DNA of 64,000 bases from Chitinispirillaceae bacterium (GTDB taxonomy: Bacteria > Fibrobacterota > Chitinivibrionia > Chitinivibrionales > Chitinispirillaceae): assembly GCA_016929595.1 (NCBI GenBank), contig JAFGIN010000027.1, positions 111,705-175,704 of the forward strand. The letters run 5' to 3'. Position numbers and translations under genes: made by a program. Positions 8,521 through 17,394 of this stretch are shown here, in pieces (positions within the stretch are counted from its first letter, which is position 1; the number at the start of each line of letters is the position of its first letter). Below the pieces are notes generated by a model. That model was not told the origin of the DNA. It made no database searches and saw only the letters and a list, made by a program, of their open reading frames with translations.

Positions 8521-10902
8521 CTATTTTCCCGACAAGAAATCCAGGTGTCCTCTGATAGCCTGCACCAGCTCAAGATTATTCTGTGACATCGCCTCCATCA
8601 GGGCTTTACGTTCTACCTGAAGTGCTTCAGGGATACGGTTCAAGTCTGTATAGACCCTTCCAAGCAGGAATAACGCGAGGGGATCTTTCTCGTTTGATGT
8701 TCTGACAGCTATCTCAAGATGAATCAGAGCATCCTGAAAATTTTGTTTTTCTGCAAGGGCATGCCCCAGATTCCTCCGGATTTCAGAATTATCAGGCATT
8801 ACCTCTGCGGCTTTTTTAAGATGTACAATAGCATCATTCGTATGACCTGATCCCGCTAGTAAAGTTCCAAGATTTGCATGAGCAACACAGTAATCAGGAT
8901 TCAACTTAACTGCGCGTTTAAATTGCAGTATCGCATCCCTGATATTACCCTTTGTATTCAATGCTTCACCCATATTATTATATGCTTCCGCATACTGCGG
9001 ATTCAACGAAATCGCTTTCTTATAATGTATAATTGCATCATCAATCTTAGCATTTTCCATCAATGCCACTCCAAGGCTGTTGTATACCCGTGGATTATCA
9101 TGATCAAGCAGAAGTACCTTGTTCCATTCCTGTATAGCATTTTCATATTGACGGTTCTTCATAGCCTCCACAGCAAGATCGGTGTGTCTGGCATAATCTG
9201 CAGCAGGTGCCAGAATCTTTTCGATCCCGCCAGAGGATGTGTTCAGAAATTCCGGAATATTTACCGCGCGATTTGATGCTGTTGCGTTCTCAATGAGAAC
9301 AGGTGGGCTGTCCATCCCAGTGGAATCAATATGTGTCAGATACATTTGTGTAAAGGGTGAACGGCTTTTTGAAGAAAAAACCATCCACCGACTGTTTGGA
9401 GAAAAGCTGTGCCATGAATTCATAAGTGAAGTATTGCATCGCATACGACGAGCAGTTCCACCACCTGATGGCACAATAAATAATTGTCCATCAGGACGCA
9501 TAAGCAAACCATTTCGGGATTGCACAAAAACAATCCATCGTCCATCAGGAGATATTTTGGGAAATGAATTGCTCATCCCATTCTGTGATGCCCCAGGTAC
9601 AGATTCGGAATTCCCCCCTCTTCCATTATTGAATGGTATCCTGTGCAGATCGTATTGTATCTGAGTTTCATTTGGATCATTTGCATACCGGGCAAGACGA
9701 TTATCTACAGGATATGCATCCCTCGCTTTTGCACGTACAAAAACCAGATAACTTCCATCAGGACTCCATACCGCATTTGCATGGACAAATGAAGTATCAT
9801 CAGCCCCGGGTAAATTGTGAAGTTTTTTTTCTTTGCAATCATACCAGACCAGAACACCCCGAGTTGGATAAAAAACCTGCAGAAACCGGTAATCACTGAA
9901 ATTCGCAACATAATAGCTCTGATGCAGGTCAACAGGATTTTTATACCGCTCATAATCGTTCTGATTAACCCCCGGGTCATTAACAGTTGTAATTACATAA
10001 CGAGCATCAGGTGAGATCTGGGACATGAATCCAACCCGCAAGGTATTTCCCTGTTGACCCCGGAAATTACTCCATGAAACAATATCCTGGTTGCGAATTA
10101 AAATGGATGGTTGAATTTTTACGATTGCATACAAACCCTTATCATTCCGGGGTCCATCCATATCCATTCCCAGTGTTCGTCCATCTGCCGAGAAAGAGTG
10201 GCAGTTAGCACAACTATGAATACCATCCATAACAAGGCGACTTTTTGTTTTGGAAATATCGCGAATTCTCCATGCAATCAGCGGTACAGCTTGCTGTGCA
10301 AGCGGTTTGATAACACCCTTTTCATTCTCTGATGGCATCAGCGGAACATCACGGTAAAAAATCGGTGCCCCAACAGAATCTCTTGAAATGGTGATCGTTA
10401 CATTCCCTTCCGATATAACTCTTCCTGGTTTTTTCTTTTTATGACCAGTAATAATAATCTTTACTGGTCGATACCCGGATTGCACCTTGATTTTCTCCCA
10501 CATAACAGAATCAGGTTTCCAGGTGTATGCAATTTCCTGTTCCCTGGACAGTACTGTTGGAGTATGTGATGATGCAACACAGCGTGGATCAATTTCTCCA
10601 GTCTGTAACCGTTCACCAGTGCAATAAACCTGAATCGAAGATGAACTGTTGTCGCAAAATGAAATGAAAATTTTCCAAAAGCTGCTTATCTCTGCAGTGT
10701 CCCGCCATATCCAGACTGGAGCAGGAAATTCAGGTGGAAAAACAGTTCCCTCAACAGGATAATCTATTTGGATACTTCCAACTGGTATCGATGTATCCTG
10801 TGAACATGTTTGTTTAACAACAAATACGACTGTAATTAAAACGATAAGGAAAACGATGAGGATGCCTGAACGTTTCATTATTGAATTCACAGACATATGC
10901 AC
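8521..10902 (-). CDS. Exported TolB-like beta-propeller protein with CxxCH motif and TPR repeats
   Basis: A membrane-anchor or signal segment is at about 11-30 (GILIVFLIVLITVVFVV). A beta-sandwich-like region (35-175) precedes a single haem-type motif, Cys231-x2-Cys234-His235 (CANCH). TolB/WD40-like PD40 repeats follow at about 290-570 (SPDARYVITTV; SPDGSYLVFVR; SPDGRWIVFVQ; SPNSRWMVFSS). At least five TPR units fill about 590-785 (NSLGVALMENAKIDDAIIHY; NNMGEALNTKGNIRDAILQF). The start is uncertain between residues 1, 3 and 9, with no clear ribosome site. Similar PD40-TPR proteins occur in Bacteroidota. Role unknown; the haem motif suggests a redox link or may be structural. Confidence 0.8.
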   Translation of the reverse strand: MHMSVNSIMKRSGILIVFLIVLITVVFVVKQTCSQDTSIPVGSIQIDYPVEGTVFPPEFPAPVWIWRDTAEISSFWKIFISFCDNSSSSIQVYCTGERLQTGEIDPRCVASSHTPTVLSREQEIAYTWKPDSVMWEKIKVQSGYRPVKIIITGHKKKKPGRVISEGNVTITISRDSVGAPIFYRDVPLMPSENEKGVIKPLAQQAVPLIAWRIRDISKTKSRLVMDGIHSCANCHSFSADGRTLGMDMDGPRNDKGLYAIVKIQPSILIRNQDIVSWSNFRGQQGNTLRVGFMSQISPDARYVITTVNDPGVNQNDYERYKNPVDLHQSYYVANFSDYRFLQVFYPTRGVLVWYDCKEKKLHNLPGADDTSFVHANAVWSPDGSYLVFVRAKARDAYPVDNRLARYANDPNETQIQYDLHRIPFNNGRGGNSESVPGASQNGMSNSFPKISPDGRWIVFVQSRNGLLMRPDGQLFIVPSGGGTARRMRCNTSLMNSWHSFSPNSRWMVFSSKSRSPFTQMYLTHIDSTGMDSPPVLIENATASNRAVNIPEFLNTSSGGIEKILAPAADYARHTDLAVEAMKNRQYENAIQEWNKVLLLDHDNPRVYNSLGVALMENAKIDDAIIHYKKAISLNPQYAEAYNNMGEALNTKGNIRDAILQFKRAVKLNPDYCVAHANLGTLLAGSGHTNDAIVHLKKAAEVMPDNSEIRRNLGHALAEKQNFQDALIHLEIAVRTSNEKDPLALFLLGRVYTDLNRIPEALQVERKALMEAMSQNNLELVQAIRGHLDFLSGK

Positions 10903-11119
10903 CGGGCGAGTTTCGGCAGTATATATGATTGCCTGAATAATTGGTTAAATAATTAAAAAACGAAGAAATTTGATTCAGCAGTAATTTTCCTTTATACCCC
11001 TGAGTCACACAGAAAAAAATACATCTCTGCCATAAGAAAAATCACGAATCAACCATCTTAACAATTACTTAAGCGAATCTATCTGGCAGAGATGTTGTGT
11101 CAATGAGCTGAAAATCAAT

Positions 11120-12007
11120 TCATTTTCTTAGTGCAAAGTAAACTCCATTCACATTTTTTGAAGAATTGTATAATACTACAGAGTTCTTACCGGACACATG
11201 CATCGTTGCAGGCATATTGGTTATCTTCTTTCCAAGAGCATTGTACAACTCCTGATGAGAATAGCTGTTTACGGGCATTACTATGGAAACAACATTCTTA
11301 CGTTCATTTTTACCGATACCTGTCATGTACTTATCCTTTGTGGTCATCGTTACAGTGACATCAGCTTTCCCGCCTGGACTCTGGTATGCCTCGACATTAA
11401 AGGAAACTTCATAAAAGGTTCCGATTTTCATACCTTTCTTTTCCCATGCGTCAAAATGGTTACCACATGTAATTACACCTTTAGTACGCTTGGATTTTCT
11501 TACACTCCAGTATTGCTGAAATGTTTTGTTGTCCCCGTCAATAGATGGACCTGTCCTCTGATTTTGATAGATATCGTATGTTCCGCTGTCAGTCTCAAAA
11601 GAACCCTTTGATCCAACCCCTGGCGGTCTCCAGTTACCCCAGCTCTCTATGATATAATACTCCACCAATGGATTTCTAAACCACCCATATATACTCAAGT
11701 ACGAATTACCCTGAGGATTGTAATTTGCAGAATAGATCACCACCTGATCCCTTGATCCTGGTCGTATTCCTTTTCTAAACAGAATATTATTTACCTGTCC
11801 CCACTCACAACTGAAACTGCACCCCTCTTTAAGTGTCATAGTTCCAGATCCGTTATCTTTCCAGTATTCGACATAATAGTCGCCCTGTTTACCGGTTTTA
11901 TATCCGCTGATAACGTCACCGACTTTTAATCCTTGTGCATTCACTAATGCTGAAACCTGAAGGAGTAACACAGACGGTATAATTAGAATCTTTTGGCTTA
12001 ATCTCAC
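11120..12007 (-). CDS. Secreted GH11 endo-1,4-beta-xylanase
   Basis: A xylan backbone hydrolase. The GTG at 12007 is preferred: it lies 7 bases after GGAGG and leaves a clean signal peptide (RLSQKILIIPSVLLLQVSALVNAQ); in-frame ATGs at 12013 and 12055 are badly spaced. GH11 jelly-roll motifs: PLVEYYIIESWGNWRPPG with nucleophile Glu116, and GNHFDAWEKKGM with acid/base Glu189 (numbered from the GTG). The family length is about 190 residues; an extra ~85 C-terminal residues (VTVTMTTKDKYMTGIGKN ... VVLYNSSKNVNGVYFALRK) form a tail-like or accessory domain. It is transcribed apart from the DUF3237 gene upstream, 415 bases away. Confidence 0.93.
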   Translation of the reverse strand: MRLSQKILIIPSVLLLQVSALVNAQGLKVGDVISGYKTGKQGDYYVEYWKDNGSGTMTLKEGCSFSCEWGQVNNILFRKGIRPGSRDQVVIYSANYNPQGNSYLSIYGWFRNPLVEYYIIESWGNWRPPGVGSKGSFETDSGTYDIYQNQRTGPSIDGDNKTFQQYWSVRKSKRTKGVITCGNHFDAWEKKGMKIGTFYEVSFNVEAYQSPGGKADVTVTMTTKDKYMTGIGKNERKNVVSIVMPVNSYSHQELYNALGKKITNMPATMHVSGKNSVVLYNSSKNVNGVYFALRK

Positions 12008-12422
12008 AATCATGCCTCCATAACTTTTAATAACTTTAAAAGTCGATCCTGACAACCTTTCTTAAAAATTTAGCCTATAAGGTATCTTTTTGCCTGGGTT
12101 TTGTTCTTCAGAATAAAAACTTTCATGGACCGGAATGTCCACGATATTTTCAGAAAATTTCCTTGAAAAAATGTTCCGGGACATGGTTTATACGAAACAG
12201 CCCTCCACGACCGATCGGCAGTAATCCATAATTCCCGGAACACCAATGGTATATCATCAATATTTTCATATTAGATAATGGGTAGTTTTTATAAACGAAC
12301 TTATGCATCGAATCCGTAATGTATACTACTTTCCTACGGTATAAAGCATCGCCAGATTTTTGAATTGAATCATCCAATCGGTAGGTTATTACATTACATC
12401 CTTCATCGATGCACAAGACCGG
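12008..12422. other. Gap between xylanase and DUF3237 gene, no supported gene
   Basis: 415 bases. An 88-codon minus-strand frame (12150-12416) begins at a TTG 6 bases after the upstream stop, but it has no ribosome site and no recognisable family, so it is not called. No repeat or strong hairpin was seen. Confidence 0.6.
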
Positions 12423-14009
12423 TTATTTGGCTTCATAGAAAGTTATCTTCACACCTCCACTACCCATTTCCGGGCCGGAGCTTAAATATTTTGTTTCATT
12501 TAAAAAAGCATATTTACCATTGACACGTGTCTCAAATACCGGCACAAGTCCATTGCTTCCACAATTTCTCACAATAATAAGATCTGTGTCACTTGGAGCA
12601 AGCGTATATCTTGCATCAAGTCCTGAAAGCTGATAATCAGCTCCACCCGAAAGAATTTTTCCTTTTACACGTCCGCTGGTTGTCCCTCCGGTAATCGGAA
12701 TTATGTTCCGGCTGCCTCGTTTACTGGCTCCAATGTTTATGGAAGAACCAAGCGTAACATTTTCTGTAAACACTTCAGCACCTTTCGATCCTGACAATTT
12801 GAAGCATTCCCAGGTCTGATTGGGAACCCCCGAAGGATCCTTAATCTGTATTTTCTGGCTGGGATTTGTAACATTAGTGACATCATAAACTTCCATGGTT
12901 ATAGTCTTTGCAGCAGAGTCAATCTTTCTTGTTGCAGCATATTTTCCTGAATGTAACCATTTACATGAACTGGAGTTTGGTGCTTCAAAATCTAAAACAA
13001 CCCTCACATTCTTTTCTCCTGCAGGTGCAACACCGGCATTTCTCATTAATACCGGAGTATTGTCCTTAGTTCTAAAGATATTTATCTGCTCGACTTCAAC
13101 AGACCCATTTGAAAGTGTCAATTCATAATCAAGTCCCCCACTCAGAATATCAGCGTTTAACTTCTCCCCTTTTATTGTTCCACTTTTTATATCAAACTGT
13201 CTGCGTTGACCAAATTGCGTCAGTCCGACATCATGACAAGCACTGTACTGGAGAGTAATAGTAAATGAAGCACTGCCGGATTCTGGTGGTGGAATCCCCT
13301 CCGGCATGTAACAGGTCCATGAGGGGTCAGGTATAATCACCGCATTGTCCACTTGTATAGTTGACGTATCCTCAAGAGTAACCATCAGTCCGCTTACATT
13401 ATATGAATTTATTGCATGCCGTGAAGATCTGTAACCGTCTTTTGTAACTAATAGTGTATCAACAGATTTCAAATCAGAAGCTTCTTTACTTACTAAACCA
13501 TGACCGTTAGATTGATTCCTGTTACTTTGCAGTTTTTGCAGTACGTCACCACAGGAATTCTTTTTTTTATCTCTTGAAACAAAGCAAACAGCGCATTTTT
13601 CCTGCTGCGATTCAAAAAGACAAACATAGACACCTTGTGAAAGATAAGGTGGAACAACTTTCCATACACCATAATCTAGCTTACCTGAGTGAATTACGGC
13701 TTGTTGTTTACCAGAAAGATCAAAAATCCTGATGTTAACGATTCCTTCACTTTCATGATTTAAAATAAGTGAATTGATATCGCCAAAGGGCATTCTTTTT
13801 TTAAATTTGATTAAAGATGTAACACTGATATTGAATTTACCGTCAACATCAGTAACAGCCGAACCGCCCATTTTCAGTAATTTTACAGTGGCACCTTCAA
13901 TCGCTTCCGATGTACGGAGATTTTTTACAACTCCTGATACTGTTATTGCAGATTGAGAGAAAGACGTGGCAAACAGAACTAAAACTAACATATGCATTTT
14001 TTTAACCAC
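12423..14009 (-). CDS. Secreted multi-domain protein with tandem DUF3237 domains
   Basis: The GTG at 14009 is chosen: it lies 10 bases after AAGGAG and gives a signal peptide (VVKKMHMLVLVLFATSFSQS). Domains in order: a carboxypeptidase-regulatory-like fold (about 24-55, ITVSGVVKNLRTSEAIEGAT), a tail-like segment placed internally (VNIRIFDLSGKQQAVI ... SQGVYVCLFES), a Cys/Ser-rich linker, then two DUF3237-like domains. The second is clear: RGSRNIIPITGGTTSGRVKG, KILSGGADYQLSG, LDARYTL, LIIVRNCG. The first is similar (GQRRQFDIKSGTIKGEKLNA, DILSGGLDYELTL). DUF3237 has no established activity; placement beside GH11 suggests a carbohydrate role, by inference. Confidence 0.8.
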   Translation of the reverse strand: MVKKMHMLVLVLFATSFSQSAITVSGVVKNLRTSEAIEGATVKLLKMGGSAVTDVDGKFNISVTSLIKFKKRMPFGDINSLILNHESEGIVNIRIFDLSGKQQAVIHSGKLDYGVWKVVPPYLSQGVYVCLFESQQEKCAVCFVSRDKKKNSCGDVLQKLQSNRNQSNGHGLVSKEASDLKSVDTLLVTKDGYRSSRHAINSYNVSGLMVTLEDTSTIQVDNAVIIPDPSWTCYMPEGIPPPESGSASFTITLQYSACHDVGLTQFGQRRQFDIKSGTIKGEKLNADILSGGLDYELTLSNGSVEVEQINIFRTKDNTPVLMRNAGVAPAGEKNVRVVLDFEAPNSSSCKWLHSGKYAATRKIDSAAKTITMEVYDVTNVTNPSQKIQIKDPSGVPNQTWECFKLSGSKGAEVFTENVTLGSSINIGASKRGSRNIIPITGGTTSGRVKGKILSGGADYQLSGLDARYTLAPSDTDLIIVRNCGSNGLVPVFETRVNGKYAFLNETKYLSSGPEMGSGGVKITFYEAK

Positions 14010-14147
14010 AGGATTTTCACTCCTTAAAAAATGTTTCCGTTGCGAAACCATTCAAAATCCTCAGGTTTTGCAAACGATTCTGTATAATCTGATTTTTTAT
14101 TCTAAATTCTTTTTTTCTATCATGAACAAATATAACTACTCTGATTG

Positions 14148-15950
14148 TCATGGTAGAATAAATGTCGAACCCGTTCCATTTTCAGAAAATGAATTATCTT
14201 TTATTAAAGATTGATCGGCATTTTTATCGATAACAATACCGTAATTCTGGTTGTCAGTAAACGAGCAGTTTTCAATTTTGACATTCGCATCAACATAAAC
14301 ACCGCTGGTGGCATTGTTTACCTTACAGTATTTCAGTTCTGTTTTCACATCTGCATTTTTTCCGATTCTTATGCCGCCAGTAATCCCGTCTTCATCAGCA
14401 CCCCAGTACTCATCCTGATCATAGGAGTCAAATATTATAGGTAAATTATCTGAGCCCCTGGCAATTAACGTCCCGGGGTTTGATTTTCCCACATCAATAT
14501 AAGAGCCAGGTAAAAAATGAAACTCTGTACCTGGGTGAATGTTTATTTCAACACCTTTTAAGCCACTAATGTCAAGTGTTCCATCTACAATGAATGGCAT
14601 ATCATATTTTTTCCATGTTCCGCTCTGCCAAATGGTTTCACCACTTACATATATGCCACCTTTGCCATTGTCAGCTACACTTCCGGTACCGGAAAGATTA
14701 GAAAGCTGGTCGGCGGAAATGCTGATTCCATAACCGGCATTTTTAACAAAAAAATTATCGTTAAATGACATGGAATCAACGGGGCTTGCATAATTAAAGG
14801 TTATTCCGTTGGAGTCGCAACCGGTTACCCGGCAATTCGAAACGTTAATCAGTGTTCCTGCTGCACAAATTCCTGTTGTAGCGTTTCGTATTGAACAGTA
14901 TTCAAACAGAGTGTTTTCCGTTGATTCAGGTCCTATCCATATGCCTGCACTATTGTCTCCCCATATAACATCAGGGGAACTGTTGATGAAATATATAGAG
15001 TCTTCAGGAGTACCTTTGGCAATCAATATCCCAACGCCAAAACTTGGATCACCGATTCTGATACCGGCATTCTTTTCGAATTTACATACAACACCGGGCA
15101 TTATGGTTACACTGCTTGCTCCTGCCGAAAAAGAGCCGATCACTGTCATTTGGCTGAAAATGTAAGGTAGATCCATTTTTCTCCAGACTGCAGCTTCATT
15201 TTTAACAAGTACACCCAGTATATGAATTCCGTTATTCTCTTTATTAAATCCTGAGAAAGTAATCTTTCCAGAGAGATTTCCCAGTTTATCTGCAGGTAAA
15301 GTCAGAGGATATCCGCTACAGTCGGAAATTGTGTTGTTTGTGAAAGTTAAGGAATCATCAGGCCCTGCTGTACTTTCGAAGTAGATGCCATTGCCTTTGC
15401 AAGAGGTCACTTTGCAGTTGGTGATAACCGGAGATCCTGCCTTGACATTTATGCCTGCTGTTGCCTCAGTGACAATACAATAGTTTAAAAGGATATTTTT
15501 TGCGGAATCACCTAAAATAATCCCTCCGCCTTGAGATGAACCCCACGCCTGCACACCCGTATCAGCTTTAAATACTACTGGGGAGTCAGCCGATCCGTTT
15601 GCTTTAAGCGTTCCCTGCGAATAGATACCTACCTCGATATATGAATTATCACATAATTTCATCGTAACACCTTTTTCGATGGTCAGGATACCATTATTAC
15701 CAACGCTTAAGACAGTGCCAGGATCAATGATGACCTTAATTCCTTCCCCCCAGGTTACCTGTGATTCAATTGAACAATCATCTGTAATCCGATAAATTTT
15801 GTCTGTCTCCGACCATGCCTCTTCATTCGATATTGTACCATCTTTAGTCAGCACCTCAAGTGGAGGGACGATTGGGTTGCCGTTATTCTCATTAGAACAT
15901 TTTATGAAGAGTATGGCAGAGAAAAATAAAACTTGACATAACTTAATCAT
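14148..15950 (-). CDS. Right-handed beta-helix lipoprotein (NosD/PbH1-like repeats)
   Basis: Lipobox FIKC near residue 19. The GAGGT site lies 5 bases before the ATG. Three similar modules of about 190 residues each follow. Each has a cap segment (VIIDPGTVLSVGNNGILTIE; VTIMPGVVCKFEKNAGIRIG; VEINIHPGTEFHFLPGSYID) and then parallel beta-helix coils (LLNYCIVTEATAGINVKAGS, PVITNCKVTSCKGNGIYFES). Such modules are common on surface proteins of Bacteroidota and Fibrobacterota. No catalytic motif of a polysaccharide lyase could be seen, so binding or structural roles are as likely as an enzyme. Confidence 0.78.
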   Translation of the reverse strand: MIKLCQVLFFSAILFIKCSNENNGNPIVPPLEVLTKDGTISNEEAWSETDKIYRITDDCSIESQVTWGEGIKVIIDPGTVLSVGNNGILTIEKGVTMKLCDNSYIEVGIYSQGTLKANGSADSPVVFKADTGVQAWGSSQGGGIILGDSAKNILLNYCIVTEATAGINVKAGSPVITNCKVTSCKGNGIYFESTAGPDDSLTFTNNTISDCSGYPLTLPADKLGNLSGKITFSGFNKENNGIHILGVLVKNEAAVWRKMDLPYIFSQMTVIGSFSAGASSVTIMPGVVCKFEKNAGIRIGDPSFGVGILIAKGTPEDSIYFINSSPDVIWGDNSAGIWIGPESTENTLFEYCSIRNATTGICAAGTLINVSNCRVTGCDSNGITFNYASPVDSMSFNDNFFVKNAGYGISISADQLSNLSGTGSVADNGKGGIYVSGETIWQSGTWKKYDMPFIVDGTLDISGLKGVEINIHPGTEFHFLPGSYIDVGKSNPGTLIARGSDNLPIIFDSYDQDEYWGADEDGITGGIRIGKNADVKTELKYCKVNNATSGVYVDANVKIENCSFTDNQNYGIVIDKNADQSLIKDNSFSENGTGSTFILP

Positions 15951-16010
15951 TACTACCTCACCATTTTATGGCATTTACCAGTATACTTTTTAATAGCCTG
16001 CGCAGTGAAA

Positions 16011-16037
16011 TTTTACCAGGTCCTTACCCTGGTAAAA
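16011..16037. terminator. Perfect 10-base stem-loop upstream of the beta-helix gene
   Basis: TTTTACCAGG (16011-16020), 7-base loop, CCTGGTAAAA (16028-16037). The A/T ends make it usable as a terminator in both directions. It lies 60 bases before the beta-helix start and after the SGNH esterase on the minus strand, so it may end the esterase transcript or act as an operator. Confidence 0.5.
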
Positions 16038-16192
16038 ATCTGTCACCCAGAGATCTAAAAATTTTTTATGCTACACAGAATTGGGATCGAGAGGAAATCG
16101 TCACATTACTGCAACCGTAACCTTAACCGGAGAGGGTTGGTAAGACAAACGTTCCAGAATTCCCTTGTCAACAACAGTCTTTCAGTTTGAGG

Positions 16193-16224
16193 AAACCGGA
16201 AATGGCATTACTGCCATCCGGTTT
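16193..16224. terminator. Stem-loop downstream of the SGNH esterase
   Basis: AAACCGGA and TCCGGTTT pair at the base, TGGCA and TGCCA above them, with a 2-base bulge and a 4-base loop. It is about 100 bases past the minus-strand esterase stop. No U-run follows, so terminator function is uncertain. The rest of the 373-base gap shows nothing further. Confidence 0.4.
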
Positions 16225-16323
16225 AATGTTTGAATAGTTTGTCATCAGAGCCGATACTTACCTTTAAGCTCCGATGCGAAAAGGTGACAATCGCCTCAAA
16301 TATCGGACTATTCATTTTTGCAA

Positions 16324-17313
16324 TCAGTGAACAAGCAATGTTGATTGACTAATCTGTTTGCCTGTCCTGATTTCACAGCAATATACTCCTCGTGCTAGTC
16401 TACCTGTCTGAAATACCACATTCTGCTTTCCGCTACCTGTAACATATCTCTGACCTGTAAATACACTGCGACCGGAAGCTGTTGTCAGTCTAAGTTTGAT
16501 ATCTGATGATTGACCAACAAATAATGACATGGATAGATTACCGTTTTTCATTTCCTGGCCAAGAATATGACCAGATACGACCTGGTTGTTGTTAATCGTC
16601 TGTTTAGATATAGATACCTTTCCAATGGTATCGAAAAAAGCATAATCATCTGCTTTCAGTGCATCCCAGAACGCTTTAGCTACTGCTTTACTACCATTCA
16701 GGTTAGGGTGGAGGTAGTCACCATTACTAAAATATTCATTATAATGTCCTTTAAATACAGGAAGTAAATCAACATAGATTGCTTTGGGTTCGGTTGTATT
16801 AGCTATAAGTTCCTTAGTTACCTCAGTCCATATAGCCTGGTTGACTGTTAGTTTCTGGTTATTTGGAACTTCAGGATATCCCATCCACAGAAATGCTTTC
16901 ACATTGGCTTTTTTCATTTCACCAATATATTTTTCTAATCCTTCTTTGCATGTTTTAATTATGGAACAATTCTTGTCACCGGCCTGGCAGGTAGCGCCCA
17001 TCATCAAATCAATGCCACCACCATCAGTTACAACATATTTAGGCTTAGGATTAGCTTTCACAAAGTTGTTCGTAATAACGGAAATGGGTTGGCCAGACGC
17101 CGCAACCTGCTTGAAATTCTTATTTCCAGTAAGTACCCCATCTTCCCGTGCCAGTTTGGAAAGTTCTGAACAAATTTGAGTCATTTCAAAAAATGATTCG
17201 CCATTGCACAACAGATCGTTTTCTGTTAACTGTGGTTTTTGTGCGTACATGGTAAACACCATGAACAGACATGCAAAAGTCATTTTAACAAAACAACTTG
17301 TTAAATTATGCAT
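16324..17313 (-). CDS. Secreted SGNH/GDSL-family esterase with Por-type tail
   Basis: The ATG at 17313 is preferred, 5 bases after GGAGG; an upstream ATG at 17325 overlaps the ribosome site itself. A signal peptide ends at MYAQ. SGNH blocks: NGESFF for block I (Gly-Asp-Ser changed to Gly-Glu-Ser), VVTDGGGIDLMMG for block III, and DYLHPN for the Asp-x-x-His block V. The canonical GDS is thus altered to GES. The final ~75 residues are a type IX-like tail (TASGRSVFTGQRYV ... ARGVYCCEIRTG). The family deacetylates polysaccharides such as xylan; substrate here is inferred from neighbours. Confidence 0.8.
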   Translation of the reverse strand: MHNLTSCFVKMTFACLFMVFTMYAQKPQLTENDLLCNGESFFEMTQICSELSKLAREDGVLTGNKNFKQVAASGQPISVITNNFVKANPKPKYVVTDGGGIDLMMGATCQAGDKNCSIIKTCKEGLEKYIGEMKKANVKAFLWMGYPEVPNNQKLTVNQAIWTEVTKELIANTTEPKAIYVDLLPVFKGHYNEYFSNGDYLHPNLNGSKAVAKAFWDALKADDYAFFDTIGKVSISKQTINNNQVVSGHILGQEMKNGNLSMSLFVGQSSDIKLRLTTASGRSVFTGQRYVTGSGKQNVVFQTGRLARGVYCCEIRTGKQISQSTLLVH

Positions 17314-17394
17314 AAACGCCTCCATTTACTTGTAAGATACATCTTTTTGTTTCACTGTTATCCGGTTGCAGTCTCGGCCGAAGACTTTACCGGA

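Noticed and set aside
12150..12416. 88-codon minus-strand frame after the DUF3237 gene
   Set aside because: TTG start, no ribosome site, no recognisable family or signal; length is possible by chance in this gap.
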